Below, one piece after another: positions 32,567 to 43,835 of a stretch of DNA of 64,000 nt. The notes below the pieces were generated by a model, which had not been told where the DNA came from, searched no databases, and worked only from the letters and a program-made list of their open reading frames with translations. How positions within the stretch are numbered: position 1 is the first letter of the stretch; each line of letters starts with the position of its first letter. This stretch comes from Zizania palustris (lineage: Eukaryota > Streptophyta > Magnoliopsida > Poales > Poaceae), in contig JAAALK010000080.1 in assembly GCA_019279435.1 (NCBI GenBank), positions 28,302,778 through 28,366,777 of the forward strand, read 5' to 3'. The position numbers and the translations under genes were made by a program.

Positions 32567-33311
32567 GGGCCTGTTTGAGACTACTCCACTCTCTTAAAAT
32601 TTGCTCCACTCCACGGAATTCACTTAGAATCAGATCTAGAGTGGAGTTGCTGCTCCACTGTGGAGTATTTGCACTTGTTTGGCTTGCGGAGGGAATTCAG
32701 ATTCAAGAATAGTAGAATTTGGTAGGAATGTATTATTGTACCCCGGAGTTTATTCATAAATCTCCAATTATATTATTTTTCATGTCCATTATGTAAAACA
32801 TATTAAATTAGTACTCCCTCCATTAACTTTTAAATAACGTCGTTGACTTTTATCACAAACTTTGATCATTCATCTTATCAAAAAAATTATGTAAATATAC
32901 AAAAATATAAGTTATAGTCGAAGTACCTTCAATATTAAAACAAATTATAACAAAATAAATGTTATTTCAATTTTTTTGAATAAGACGAATAATCAAAATT
33001 TGTGATAAAAGTCAACAGTAACATTTAAAAAGTTAATATAGATAGTATTAAATGAAAAAGTAATAAATATCAACTAAAAAGTGAATCGATAAGTTTACAA
33101 TAGCATTGGTGGGTAAATTACCCCGAACTCCACGTTTTGTTTTAAAAACTGAATCCGCAGAGCACCCCCTGAGGTGCTCCACAAAAAACGTGGAGCGAAG
33201 TCATGGATCTGCATTTTTCGCGGATCCAAAAACTGAGATCTGAAACTGTTTGGCTAGACTTTTATAAAACAAAGCTATAAAACGTGGAGCAGAGCAGTCT
33301 CAAACAGAGCC
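32567..33311. mobile_element. PIF/Harbinger-like element, about 745 bp, with nested Stowaway
   Basis: Termini GGGCCTGTTTGAGACT and AGTCTCAAACAGAGCC are inverted repeats; TAT lies on both sides (32564-32566 and 33312-33314). Subterminal words TGGAGC and GCTCCAC recur in inverted orientation near both ends. A Stowaway-like MITE is inserted at 32814-33045. Confidence 0.65.
32814..33045. mobile_element. Stowaway-like MITE, 232 bp
   Basis: Starts CTCCCTCCATTAACTTTTAA after TA; the other end TTAAAAAGTTAATATAGATAG is followed by TA. Internal arms ACTTTTATCACAAACTTTGAT and AAATTTGTGATAAAAGT are inverted. TA target duplications (32812-32813, 33046-33047) and CTCCCTCC ends are the Stowaway pattern; the right end is diverged. 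Confidence 0.75.
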
Positions 33312-33529
33312 TATATATCAAGAATCCTACCCATTTGGTTTGACGGTTCTTATCTAACTTGAGAGTTTGTTTGGTTCTGGAGTTTTCTAAAAACCACATC
33401 AACCGAAACATGTTTCTTCCCATTATTTCAAGAAAGCATTATCTTGATATATATATGCTGACGACAAGAAATCGAGTTTCTGTTGTAATTTTTCTTAGAA
33501 CTTTGTCTCAGTATACCAAATATTGGAGG

Positions 33530-33735
33530 GCTGACTGCAGAGGACAGTCGGGTCCGTAGCCGTACGATCTTGATCGGACGGTGCAGAGCCCCCTTCGCTC
33601 TCTCCGAAAGCTCCTGCGAAGTGGGTTTCACCGGTGCGAAACTCCCCTCGCGCGCCCGTCCGATCGAAATCGGACGGCACTAAGGAGCTAACTTCTCTAT
33701 GCAGTCAGCCTCGCGCGCCCGTCCGATCTCGTTTC
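33530..33735. repeat. Palindrome-containing repeat, relative of 38390-38545
   Basis: Contains inverted words GATCGGACGG and CCGTCCGATC, flanks with CTGCAGAGGA / CTATGCAGTC, and a middle (CTCTCTCCGAAAGCTCCTGCG) that matches the region near 38436-38460. Probably a member of a small non-autonomous transposon family; boundaries are approximate. Confidence 0.5.
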
Positions 33736-33885
33736 CCCAAATATATCATGCTAACTAGCAGCTACTTTTCATTAACGGTTCTGATTGGCGTGATGAATCC
33801 GAGCTCCCTGGATTTTCTGCAAATATTGCGCTAATCTGGATTGAACTGCTGCACCGTACCCACAGAGTATCTACTTCTACTTGTA

Positions 33886-35561
33886 CTAGTGAGAGGCCCG
33901 TGCGTTGCAACGGATGCATAATTTTAACGGCAATATATTTAGAACATGATATATTTGCCGAACACATTTATTTAGTAATATTGCGATGATAAGAAACAAA
34001 ATAATATATTATTGTTCAAAACAATACATGATGAAATTTACTAAAAATTTCCCCACATTAAACTTAATTTTCTCTTATTTTTGGGACTTTTCTTAATTTC
34101 CAGGAATAAATAAAACAGAAAACAATTTCTTAATTCTGAGAAAAAAATTAAGAATAGTGGTACTGAACATGATGAATCATACAAAAGTTTCCTCACATCT
34201 AAATTTACTTTATCTTAATTTTGGGCATTTTTCTTATTTTATAGGGAATAATAAAAAAGAAAATGCAATTATAAAATTATAGAAATTATAAAAAAAACCC
34301 AGCTCACACAGTACAGTGAACAGGCCAAAGTAACAGATAAATCAGGTTTAAACCATTCACATCCTATGCTTAAGTCTAAAACATGGCATAGGTTCTTTAG
34401 TTGCATAAAACAGAGATGGACATGGGGAGTGTACCTTCGGTTGCGGAATTCTTAAACAAAATAGCACATGTTTAATCAGCATAAAAATCAGTAAAATACT
34501 CTGAATTTAATAACTTAAAAAATTATTATCCAATTTAAATAAGACGTTGGTCTTATAAAAATCGGAAAACAACATAGAAAATGCTCTAAAAAATTCTCAT
34601 AAAATTCAGAATAATACTACTGAATGTGATGAAATTTACAAAATTATCCACGCATCAAACTCAATTTTATATTATTTTTGGGCATTTTTCTTAATTTACA
34701 GAGAATAATTGAAAACAGAAAATAATTTCTTAATTCTGGAAAAATTAAAAGCAAATTTCGGCCCAACAGTGCAAAAAGCCTGGCCCAAAAGCGAAAATTG
34801 CGCAGGCCGAAGCCTTCCTGGGCCCAGGCCAGGAATTCGGCGCGCGCGCGCGCACCCGCAACCTGGGCCTGGGCCAGGAAATCTCCTCCCCGCCTGGGCT
34901 TAATTGAGGCCCGTTAAATCCTGGCCGTCGGATCTGATCCGACGGCCAGGCGTCGTTTTCGCCCGCTTAAAAGCCGTCGCCGCACCGCGAAACCCTAAAA
35001 CCCTCATTTATTCTCCACGGGCCCGAGAGCGAGCGGCGGCGACGCGAGGCGCGCGGCGGCGGCGGCCCGCGACGGCGACGGCGACCGGCGGTCGGCCGCC
35101 ACCGGCTAGCTCGCCGGAGCACCGCGCTCACCCGTGGGTGAGCGGGGCTCCATCGAGCTAGCCGCGGCGGCCAAAACCCTAGGAACCCGAGAGGGTTCGC
35201 CGGCCCCTTCCCGGCCTCCGGCGAGCGCGGCGGCGGCCCGAGGCGCGGCGCGCGGCGGCGGCCCGAGGCACGGCGCGCGGCGGCGGCCCGAGGCACGGCG
35301 CGCGGCGGCGCGGGGAGGGAGGCGCGCTGCGCCGCGGCCGCGTGGCGGCGGCCCGAGGCACGGCGTGCGGCGGCGCGGGGAGGGAGGCGCGCTGCGCGCG
35401 GTCGAGGCGGGGAGGGAGAGGCGCGGGGAGGGAGGCAGTGGATGGACGAACTGGGTTTTTTCAGTTTTGCGCGGGGCGGGCGGTTTTTCTGCATGCAGGC
35501 GTGCGGGAGTGCGGGGAAGGGTGCGGACGGACGACCACTTCACGCTTTATATTAGTAGAGA
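33886..35561 (-). mobile_element. Non-autonomous Helitron, 1,676 bp
   Basis: On the minus strand it begins TCTCTACTAATATAAAGCG at 35561 and ends CCGTTGCAACGCACGGG…CTAG at 33886, which fits the published grass Helitron ends (5' TCTMTAYTA, 3' hairpin plus CTAG). It is inserted between A and T (A at 33885; T at 35562 on the plus strand), the Helitron target. No Rep/helicase ORF is present, so it needs help in trans. The 5' part (about 34970-35510) is very GC-rich with repeats of GCGGCGGCCCGAGGCACGG and may be captured host sequence; the rest is AT-rich. Open frames in the GC-rich part exist on both strands and are not supported as genes. Confidence 0.85.
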
Positions 35562-36255
35562 TTGTATTGTTTAAGCAGTAGTCATTATGTTGTCTGTGAG
35601 TTTTATATCTTCCAAACGAAACCAATTTTGATATTGAAATTTCACATGTTTGTATAAGACCCCCTTCATATGATTGTTTTTTTTGTTTTTTAAGTTGTGC
35701 AAATATTTCTGGAGTGACCCCTACGCTCCAACGGTTCTACTGAACTGATGTAGTTTACACCTGTTGATTTACTGTTTCTAGACGTATCCGTGAAACAGGT
35801 AGATGTATATATGGTAAGTTTCTATATTTCCTCAACGACGACAATTAACCTCGCAATATTGAAATAAGAAATAGTGTTAAGTCTTTTTGGTTTGGTACTA
35901 GATAAGACATGAATTCTATGTATGTATACTAATTTTATAAATTAAACAATACTACTTTTTTAGTTTGGTAGTTGCTCGTTGGATAGAACATGCTATTTTT
36001 AGAGTTTTTTATATTTGAAGGGTCTAGTTGATGAGAGAGAAATAGGAAAGTGGAATGAAATCTAATTTTAGTTAAATATTTCAAATCTCTTCTTGTCCAA
36101 ACTGAAGGAAAAAGGGAGAATTTGAGGTGAGCGAAAATACCTCTCTTATCCATTTAGAGTGTATGGATCGATTTACAAGAATTGAATGTTTTTTATGTTG
36201 TTTTGTGAATTACATTATATCATTTTTCTAAGAAACGAATTCACTTGCGTATAAG
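35562..36255. other. AT-rich spacer
   Basis: No gene or bounded element recognised. Confidence 0.35.
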
Positions 36256-36720
36256 GGTGTGTTTGGTTGAGCAGTAGATTATGAAAAAGCTGTTGTGAGC
36301 TGTGAACTGTGGAAAAGTTGTTGTGCGTTGTGAGATGTAGACAAGTTGAGAAGCTGTTTAGCTGGAATAGTTGCGGATTTATATTTTGGTAGTTCATGAT
36401 GTTTAGTTACATTATTAATATGTAGTTTTACATAAATCATTCTAATCATGAAATTTTGTAATGTTTATATTAAAATTATATATTTTTAAATTACACTAAA
36501 ATGATATATTTTATTAAAATTTCACTTTTTCAAATTTTACATGAGCCGATATATTTTAATAGCATGGTAGGTAATATTTATTCAAAGTTGAACAAAGAAT
36601 CTATGAAAATCTAGGTTATACCAATTTTTAAATATGTATATGAGAATATACAGATTTAAAAAAACTAGATGACCAAACAAACTATTTAGTTTAGATTCTA
36701 ATTTTTGAGTCAGAAAATTA
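36256..36720. repeat. MITE-like repeat, copy 1
   Basis: Begins GGGTGTGTTTGGTTGAGCAG; shares its whole layout with 37408-37768, including CATTATTAATA, ATCATGAAATTTTG, GTTTATATTAAAATTATATA and TTCAAATTTTA. The copies are in direct orientation, about 1.15 kb apart, and well diverged. Right edge uncertain (a CCAAAC-type end is near 36740). Confidence 0.6.
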
Positions 36721-36986
36721 ATTCAAAAATCTAAACCAAACCGACCATAAGAGAACGTGAATTGGCATCGTAGATGCTTTTACTTACCGTGTCATGGACC
36801 TCAATGTTCTGACATGCACATTTTGTCCACCGGCATATTTTTGCCCAGCCCAAGAGCCGGAGGAGGACATTTTTCTTTAACTTTTATTGCCTTTTTGGCT
36901 CACTGCCATACCTAAAGACACATTACACTTTTCTATAAAGATGATAGACATGCTAGACCTAGGATCTTGCCAAACATCGGTATAGG

Positions 36987-37193
36987 TAGGGTGCGGTTGG
37001 TAGAGCTTTAGCTCTGATTTTTTTGTCCTACGAGGCTAGAGTCAAATCAAACATTTTTTTGAGGAGTGGATTCTGATAAGAGTGTTTCAGAACAATAAAC
37101 TAAAGTGGTATAGCCAAATCTAGCCAGCTTCAATTGCTCCACTCTAACTTTAGTGTGGATTTTATAAGCCGGAGCTCAACCAAACAGACCCTT
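36987..37193. mobile_element. MITE, about 207 bp
   Basis: Imperfect inverted ends GGGTGCGGTTGGTAGAGCT and AGCTCAACCAAACAGACCC; interior repeats of a similar TGGAGC/GCTCC kind as at 32567-33311. Target duplication unclear (GTA versus TTA). Confidence 0.55.
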
Positions 37194-37407
37194 ATATAGA
37201 GATAGATTTCTTCAGCACATAAAACATGCATGGGAACAGCATAGAGATCAAGTGAACCGTGCCACTGTGGTCCACAGATAAGTTTTACAAATTTCTAGAA
37301 CCAAACCACATAAATCGTAACATGGATTTGTTAAATAGTTAACTAAAGTAGATACATTTAGAGAAATACAGAGTTGCTAGAAAAAAAGTAGATATATACA
37401 AAAATAA

Positions 37408-37768
37408 GAGTGTGTTTGGTTAGGCTGTAGATTTTAAAAAAATTGTTATGATATGTGAGTTGTAGCAAAATTGTTGTGAGCCGTGGAAAAACAGAGAAGC
37501 TATTTGGTTAAAATAGTTGTGGATTTATGATTTGATAACGCACGATGTTTTATTACATTATTAATACGGAGCTTTGCATGTAAATTATTATATAATCATG
37601 AAATTTTGGAACGTTTATATTAAAATTATATATTTTTGAATTACATTAAAATAATATATTTTACTAAAATTCCACCTTTTCAAATTTTATATTAACTTGA
37701 TATTTTCGTTTAGTTTGTACTACGAAAAAGCTACGTTTTTTAAAAAATTGGTTAGCCCAACAATCTGT
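37408..37768. repeat. MITE-like repeat, copy 2
   Basis: Begins GAGTGTGTTTGGTTAGGC and follows the same order of words as copy 1 at 36256. It is abutted on the right by the Tourist-like element at 37772. Confidence 0.6.
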
Positions 37769-37771
37769 TTA

Positions 37772-38104
37772 GGGCCTGTTTGGTTATTATGGATTAAAAT
37801 TTAGTCCACTATTTTTATGCACTTTTAGTCCCAAAACATCCAAACACGTGGACTAAAATTTGGACTAAAGGTTTTAGTCCTTTAGTCCATATGAGATGGA
37901 CTAAACTGGACTAAAGTGAGCTTTGGACACTTCTACCCCTCATTAAAGTGTGTTGAGAAAACCGATGTATCTTATTGCAAGGGTAAAATAGTCTTTGTTC
38001 AACTCTATTTATAAATTTTAGTCCATGAAACCAAACATGTGATGGACTAAACTTTAGTCTATGGACAAAACTTTAGTCTTTGGACTAAAAAACCAAACAC
38101 CCCC
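37772..38104. mobile_element. Tourist-like MITE, 333 bp
   Basis: Ends GGGCCTGTTTGGTT and AACCAAACACCCCC are inverted, with TTA on both sides (37769-37771 and 38105-38107). Interior is filled with TTTAGTCC/GGACTAAA words in both orientations, typical of subterminal repeats in this MITE group. Confidence 0.85.
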
Positions 38105-38392
38105 TTAATTCAATTTCTAACTAAAAAAGTTGGTTAAAAAACTGAACAAACAAGGTCCTAAATCCAAGTGATTTTCACATGCAGACGCCGTCTTATGAGA
38201 GTCGTTTTAATATACGAAGAGAGTAGCATATATCATATATGTGTGAGCAGTGGCACGCACACTGGAATGGACTAAAGGAGGCGTTTTTATTGAAGCGCGC
38301 GGTGGTCTATAGATATGGCTTGATGCGCCGCCACGAGCTTCGGTTCGCTAGCTCAGATGGATCCGGCTCGCCGAGTATAGAGTGCAGTCGTT

Positions 38393-38528
38393 CCTCGGCG
38401 CCGTCCAATCTTAATTGGACGGTGTGAAACTCCCCCCTCTCTCTCAGAAGCCTCCTACGAAATGGGTTCCACTGGCACGAAGTTACCCTTACACGACCGT
38501 CCAATTAAGATCGGACGGCGCCGAGGGG
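38393..38528. mobile_element. Short palindromic element with 30-bp inverted ends
   Basis: Left end CCTCGGCGCCGTCCAATC and right end GATCGGACGGCGCCGAGG are inverted repeats over about 30 bases with one mismatch; each arm itself contains a short palindrome around TTAATTGGAC/GTCCAATTAA. Relative of 33530-33735. Target duplication not clear. Confidence 0.6.
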
Positions 38529-39607
38529 CGAGGCCGACTGCAGAGGATCTCATTTGAGCTCAGCTCTCCCTATGTACGCGACATTGCATGGGACATTTAA
38601 CCGTCACAGGACAAGACGAGCTCACGAGAGAGATCGAAGAAGATATGCGACAAAGAGCCAGACCGCCCGTGACGACGAGGGCCGCCGGATGCACTGCACG
38701 CTGGATGCAGATGCATCATGCATCATTGCAGGCAGGTTTTGGTGGGAGATACTCACGAATGAAACTACCTCTCGCTTGCCCATTATTCTCACTTGTGTTG
38801 TAATAATCAAATAAGTTTATGTACAGCTGTATGTAGTTAGCGGCGGAGCTAGACCGAAAATATAGAGGGGCTAAGTTTAAAAGGTCAATGGTTTAATACA
38901 CTTTATGACGATTCTTTAGTATAGTTAGTTAACTTTTGTTCAACATTTGTTTTTTGATTCATTAAGTTATCACAATTTCTTCTTGTATTATTGTGAGAAC
39001 TAGCTTCATTTTATGTTTATATTGCTTAAACTTGAATGACAAATAAGTAGTGTTCTTTTATTCATATTGTTAACATAAGATTTTAATAAGCAATAAGTAA
39101 TAAAACATGTAATAAGCAGGGACACACGGTGCAGGACGACACTGGCCGCAGTGGCGCAGGACTGTAGGACACGATCGGTGCCTGCCACAAGTGGCGCGGT
39201 CACGTCGGGGCCTAGTTAGAATGGGTGGAGCAGCGTGCTAAGATTTTAATTGAAATAAAAAATAAAATAAAATTATAGATACATAAATAACTAGTTATTA
39301 TGGATCACTTGATGATTCTATTCATGCGTACATGCTATTATATAGGGGGAAGTTATGTATGTATACAGATAATGCAGCTTAGGAGAAAGTTGAAAGTATA
39401 CATTAAAAATAGAGAAAAATCATGTAGGCAAATAAAAAAACAAGAAAACTGAAGAAAAAGAAGACAACATGCAGAAGATTCGACCGCATTCAACATAATA
39501 TATATATATATCTATACTAATAATTAATTTTTATTATTATCAAAATAAAAAATAAGAGGTTGTAGGGGGGCACGCGCCCCCAACCCCCTTTATTTCCGCC
39601 GTAGGAT
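38529..39607. other. Spacer with weak element ends
   Basis: TAGCGGCGGAGCTAG near 38841 and TTATTTCCGCCGTA near 39590 are roughly inverted and may bound a decayed element; the interior is AT-rich. (TA)n occurs near 39500. No gene supported. Confidence 0.35.
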
Positions 39608-39882
39608 ACATGGCGTATAAATTGTATATGCAATGGGTTCACCAAGCGTCACGTGCACCCCCACCTCGATAGATGCCACGTGGAAGTCCTGACGTATCGG
39701 ACGACGGAGGAGGCCTCTAGACGGGTGCGACGGTGGGGTTTCAATGACTTCGTCGAGCTTTCGAAAGCCTCCTCTCGCCGTCTGATGCGTCAAGGCTTCC
39801 ATGTGTCATCCATCGAAGTAGAGGTGCATGCGGTGCTCGGTGCACCCATCGTCCATACAATTTATTTACGGTACACGAGTCT
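39608..39882. mobile_element. Foldback element with arms of about 105 bp
   Basis: The left arm from 39614 (AAATTGTAT, GGGTTCACC, CACCTCGAT, CACGTGGAAG) is inverted in the right arm ending about 39872 (CTTCCATGTG, ATCGAAGTAGAGGTG, GGTGCACCC, ATACAATTT). Such short, nearly all-arm elements are non-autonomous MITEs. Family not recognised. Confidence 0.65.
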
Positions 39883-40869
39883 AAAATAACCACTCAATCA
39901 CTTAAATAATTAGCTAGCATACAAATTACAAATACTCTAAACATAAAAAGTTAAGAGATATAGAACCAGAGAGATTACATATAATTCCTGATATGGGATC
40001 TACATTAATTGCATGCCATGCATAATACTCGTACGTACGTGTGATTAGTGTGCTTGAACCCCCCCCATTTATCTTCGTTTTCTACTGATTTTTTAAATTT
40101 AAACTCCCTCAAACCAAGTTTAAATAAAAATCTATTAAAATTTATAATATCAAATAAATACACTATTAAAAAAATATGTAATGATCGATTTAATGAAACT
40201 GATTTGATTTTATAATTATTGATATATATTTTTTATAAAATTAGCTAAAGTTGAAAATGCTTAACTTTGGAAAAAAGTTAAATGATTTACAATATAATGG
40301 CGGCTTCGGTGATGCATGAGTCACCAGCAATTAGTCGATCTGTATTAATTCTACTTCTAATAACCACAATTGGTCATTCAAATTTAATTAGTAGTCTCTC
40401 TTTTACTCCAAATATATTGAATCAGCTAAATTCAATTGCGCCATTGTTACATTAATATGTACTCAATCTGTCTTAAAGAATGCATCCACGTTTTTAAGAC
40501 AAAATTTTAACTTTGATTAATAATTAAGCTACTAATATATATAAGTTTAATATTATGCATATATTATATAGTTAGATTTATATTTGGAAGTACTTTAGAT
40601 TCATATATTTAGATTTAAATCATAAGGGAAGATAAATTAGCCTCTACACGATGATGGACAGCGCTTAATATTTAGCTAGGGACACAAATTAAGCTTCATT
40701 AATTTGCAGCTCAACCAGGTTAAAAAGAAATAAATCAGCAAATTGGCAAACTGATGAATGGATAAAGGTAAATCAAACAAATATTTGCGTGATTTCAACA
40801 CCTTGTTTGTATATATATAACTTATCTTTTGATGATTTCAAGTCAAGATCATATATTATCAACCATTCA
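39883..40869. other. AT-rich spacer
   Basis: No gene, RNA gene or bounded repeat recognised. Confidence 0.35.
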
Positions 40870-40985
40870 CACTACAAGAAAAATATAAATTTCCATCGGA
40901 CTTATTGATTTCCGTCAGCCTTTTTTAAAACTGACGTAAGTTAATTAACTTTCGTCAGCCTACATGAGCCGACAGTAAGAATACA
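40870..40985 (+). mobile_element. Terminal fragment of a CACTA (En/Spm) transposon
   Basis: Starts CACTACAAGAAAAA, the canonical CACTA end, followed by subterminal words TTCCGTCAGCC / CTGACG / TTTCGTCAGCC. No opposite end (TTTCTTGTAGTG) was found in the window, so only one terminus remains. It lies about 170 bp beyond the stop of the ABCG gene. Confidence 0.7.
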
Positions 40986-41152
40986 TCACTTATTAGTATA
41001 GCAGCTTAATTACCAGTTAACCACGCAGGCCTTGTCGACGACTGTTCGACCAATTTCCGTCACCATCGTCTCCATGCACATGCACGTGTTCACACGCACG
41101 TACATACGTGCCGTACATCGTCGGAGCCGGAGCTCTCGGTGTCGGTGATAGA

Positions 41153-43009
41153 TCACCTCTTGGCCCTGGCCGCTCGCCGGCTGAGCACCACCCAGTAGAG
41201 CACTCGGTAGAGGAGGAAGAAGCCGAACAGCACCTGCACCCCAGTCCACCTCTCCTCCGCCGTCATCCCCTTCTCCGCCAGCACGTCGCGCCCGGTCTCC
41301 GAGCACTCCCCTCCGGCGCCGGCCACGCCGAAGCACCGGTTCGCTGCGCACGTGTACTCGTTGGCGAGCAGAGCGTCGAGCGCGTACTTGTAAGGGGACG
41401 CGTAGTGCATGAACACCCAGTACGCCGGCGTGCTCCCCCGCGAAAGGAAGTAGCCGGAGAAGAGGAAGAAGCCGGCGAGGGACACCGACACCAGAGACAT
41501 CCCAGCGATGTAGTCCGGCGCGAACGAGCTCACGAACAGCACGAAGGAGTTCGCAGTCAGAACCACCGCCCACACGACCAGCACGAACGCCGCGAATGCC
41601 GCTGGCGACGCACAGAGGCCCACAAGGAAGTAGACGCAACCGGAGTAGAGCAGGGCCACCGCCAGGAGGTAGGGGAGGAACACCAGCATTGCCGCCGTTG
41701 CGTGCGACGACAGCCGGTACAGACCCGACGCCGTTTCTGCCAGAACGATTGGCCGCTCCGACACGAACGTCGGCAGCGTCTCAGTGGTGGAGGTGAGCAG
41801 GAATGTGAGTGTGAAGGCGAACAGGCCCAGCCGCTTGTGCGCGCCCGTCTCCCCGTAGCCGGCGTTGATGTAGATGGTCCCGAGCAGAGTCCCGACGAGC
41901 ACTGCCTCCAGGAAGTTGGTCAGCAACAGCTGCTTGCTCCGGAACACCACCTTCCACGCCCGCTTGTACAGGACAATTATCTCGTGTATCCTCGAACACG
42001 GCGAGGTAGACGACGTAGACTTCGTCGCTTTGTGCTGAATCAACGACGTGGAGGCGGCGAGCTCTTCCATCGTCTTGGGCTCAGGGCAGCCGGCGGGCGG
42101 CTGGGGCATCTGGTCGAGCACCTCGAGGGCGAACTCGAGAGGGTTGAGCTGCGCGGGGATGGCAAAGCCATGGGAGAGCAGGGCGGCGTTGAGTGATGCG
42201 AGGGAGCCGTGGTGGAGGACGGCGCCACGGGAGAGGAGGAGGAGGGAGTCCACAGCGGAGAGGAGGCGCGAACTCGGCTGGTGGATGGAGAGCACCACCG
42301 TCGTGCCACGGGCAGCCGCGACGGCGCGCAGGCAGCCGACGACGACGTGCGCAGAGGAGGAGTCGAGGCCCGAGGTCGGCTCGTCGAGGAGGAGAACCCC
42401 GGGGTTTCGGAGCAGCCCAAGTCCGATGGACACCCGCCGCCGCTCGCCGCCGGACAACCGCGAGGCGGAGACACGGGTGTGCGCCACGTGCTCGAGGCGT
42501 AGATCCGCGAGAAGAGTGGTGACCGCTGTCAAGGCCTCCGACCCGTAGAGTAGCGACGCGGCGAAGGCGAACGTCTCGGTGACGGTGAGCAACGACAGCG
42601 CGACGTCCACCTGCGGCACGTGGGCGGACAGGCGCCGAAATGACGACGACCGGAGCGGCGCGGAGTTGAGCAGCAGCCTGCCGTGCGTCGGCGCCGTCCG
42701 CGCGGCAAGGATATCGAGCAGAGTCGACTTACCGGCGCCGCTCGGCCCCACGACGGCCAGGATCTCCCCAGGCCGCGCCGTCAGCGACACGTCCCGGAGT
42801 ATATAATCCGGCGCCGGCTGCGCCGCGCCGCACGGCTTCAGGAGCCTCGCCAGAGACGTCCTCGTCGGCACCGCGGCCGGCTTGGCGTAGTAGATGTTCC
42901 GCGCGGCGAGCTCGTACACCACCTTCTTTGGCGGCGTCGACGGCGACCGCTGCGCGTCGGCGTCACCGGGTTCTGTAACGGTAGTGGTAGTGGTGGCAGT
43001 GGTGGACAT
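41153..43009 (-). CDS. ABCG-family half-size ABC transporter
   Basis: 618 residues, single exon. The N-terminal nucleotide-binding domain has Walker A GPSGAGKST (88-96), Q-loop region (HVPQVD, about 130-135), signature LSGGERRRVSIG (185-196) and Walker B LLLDEP (206-211). The C-terminal half (about 350-610) has six hydrophobic segments, the membrane domain of the WBC type. NBD-then-TMD order and size place it in ABCG, nearest in general look to the plant ABCG4/8/10-type members. Half-transporters pair up in the plasma membrane to export lipids, hormones or other small molecules; the substrate cannot be read here. The ATG at 43009 is the first in frame and precedes a Thr-rich leader. A TATA box is about 190 bases upstream. 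Confidence 0.92.
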   Translation of the reverse strand: MSTTATTTTTVTEPGDADAQRSPSTPPKKVVYELAARNIYYAKPAAVPTRTSLARLLKPCGAAQPAPDYILRDVSLTARPGEILAVVGPSGAGKSTLLDILAARTAPTHGRLLLNSAPLRSSSFRRLSAHVPQVDVALSLLTVTETFAFAASLLYGSEALTAVTTLLADLRLEHVAHTRVSASRLSGGERRRVSIGLGLLRNPGVLLLDEPTSGLDSSSAHVVVGCLRAVAAARGTTVVLSIHQPSSRLLSAVDSLLLLSRGAVLHHGSLASLNAALLSHGFAIPAQLNPLEFALEVLDQMPQPPAGCPEPKTMEELAASTSLIQHKATKSTSSTSPCSRIHEIIVLYKRAWKVVFRSKQLLLTNFLEAVLVGTLLGTIYINAGYGETGAHKRLGLFAFTLTFLLTSTTETLPTFVSERPIVLAETASGLYRLSSHATAAMLVFLPYLLAVALLYSGCVYFLVGLCASPAAFAAFVLVVWAVVLTANSFVLFVSSFAPDYIAGMSLVSVSLAGFFLFSGYFLSRGSTPAYWVFMHYASPYKYALDALLANEYTCAANRCFGVAGAGGECSETGRDVLAEKGMTAEERWTGVQVLFGFFLLYRVLYWVVLSRRAARAKR

Positions 43010-43196
43010 CGTGGCGCGGCACGGCGCGGCCGGAGGTGGCGAAGAAGGAACGGAGCTAGCAATCAGTGAGCTGAGCTAGCTAGGAGGTACACTTGGTTGT
43101 GGTCGGCGGCTCGGCGCTAGGTACAATGCAAGTTGGTGGATTAGCTAGGGTTTCGTTGGCCATTTGGAGGAGAGTGCACAGTGAGTGCGAGTGTGG

Positions 43197-43206
43197 ACTA
43201 TATACG
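43197..43206 (-). promoter_or_regulatory. Probable TATA box of the ABCG gene
   Basis: Minus strand CCGTATATAGTCC, about 190 bases upstream of the ATG. Start of transcription would be near 43170. Confidence 0.5.
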
Positions 43207-43216
43207 GAGTGTGCAC

Positions 43217-43361
43217 GATAAGATTTAATTATTTGTCATTCTTAACACGTGAGTGACAACAAATTTGCCACTCTGAGTCACTGACATGTAGGGTCATCTG
43301 AGTCACTAACATGTGGTCCATTAATTGACACATGTTAAGAGTGGCAAATAATTAAATTATC
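43217..43361. mobile_element. Hairpin MITE in the ABCG promoter
   Basis: Arms GATTTAATTATTTGTC…CTTAACACGTG (43221-43251) and CACATGTTAAGAG…GGCAAATAATTAAATTATC (43330-43361) are inverted; the centre repeats TGAGTCACT(G/A)ACATG. It starts about 11 bases upstream of the TATA box. Confidence 0.7.
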
Positions 43362-43835
43362 CCCCTATAGATGACTAAATGGGCAGGGTCTAATAGGTGA
43401 CATTAATTAGACTCTCGGTCCTAAAAAGGATGACGCTAGCACAACACAACACTATAGGTATAGTGTTAGTGTCGGGCCGACATTATAGGTAGCATAATGT
43501 CTAAGACGCTACCTTGATCTATAGTGTCGGTACAACACGACACGATTATTGAGCCAGTACTATAACCACTCCAACCGTTCGATCCTTACAACATCAGATC
43601 TAGACCGTCACTACCACAGAAACGTACAACGGGTCATAACGTACATTAGTGACGAACATATCCCGTCCCTTATCATTTAAGTAAAGCCCTTATTGTCTGA
43701 TTGACTCACTCTTGTTCCTTTTCACGACCTCACGTTATGCACTCGAGATGCATCATATATTTACTATTCAGAGTTTTCACTCATATCATATGAATATAAA
43801 TTTATATATACATCCAAACCGATCAGTAAGCATTA
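43362..43835. other. Spacer upstream of the ABCG gene
   Basis: 43430-43560 repeats TATAGTGT(T/C)(A/G)G and ACACGACAC-like words, perhaps part of a decayed element. No gene seen. Confidence 0.35.

Noticed and set aside
34904..35581. Open frames in the GC-rich part of the small Helitron
   Set aside because: Arg/Ala/Gly-rich on both strands, made of repeated GCGGCGG units; no coding evidence.
41010..42550. Several long plus- and minus-strand frames over the ABCG gene
   Set aside because: Shadow frames with His/Arg/Pro-rich composition; the ABCG frame carries all conserved motifs.
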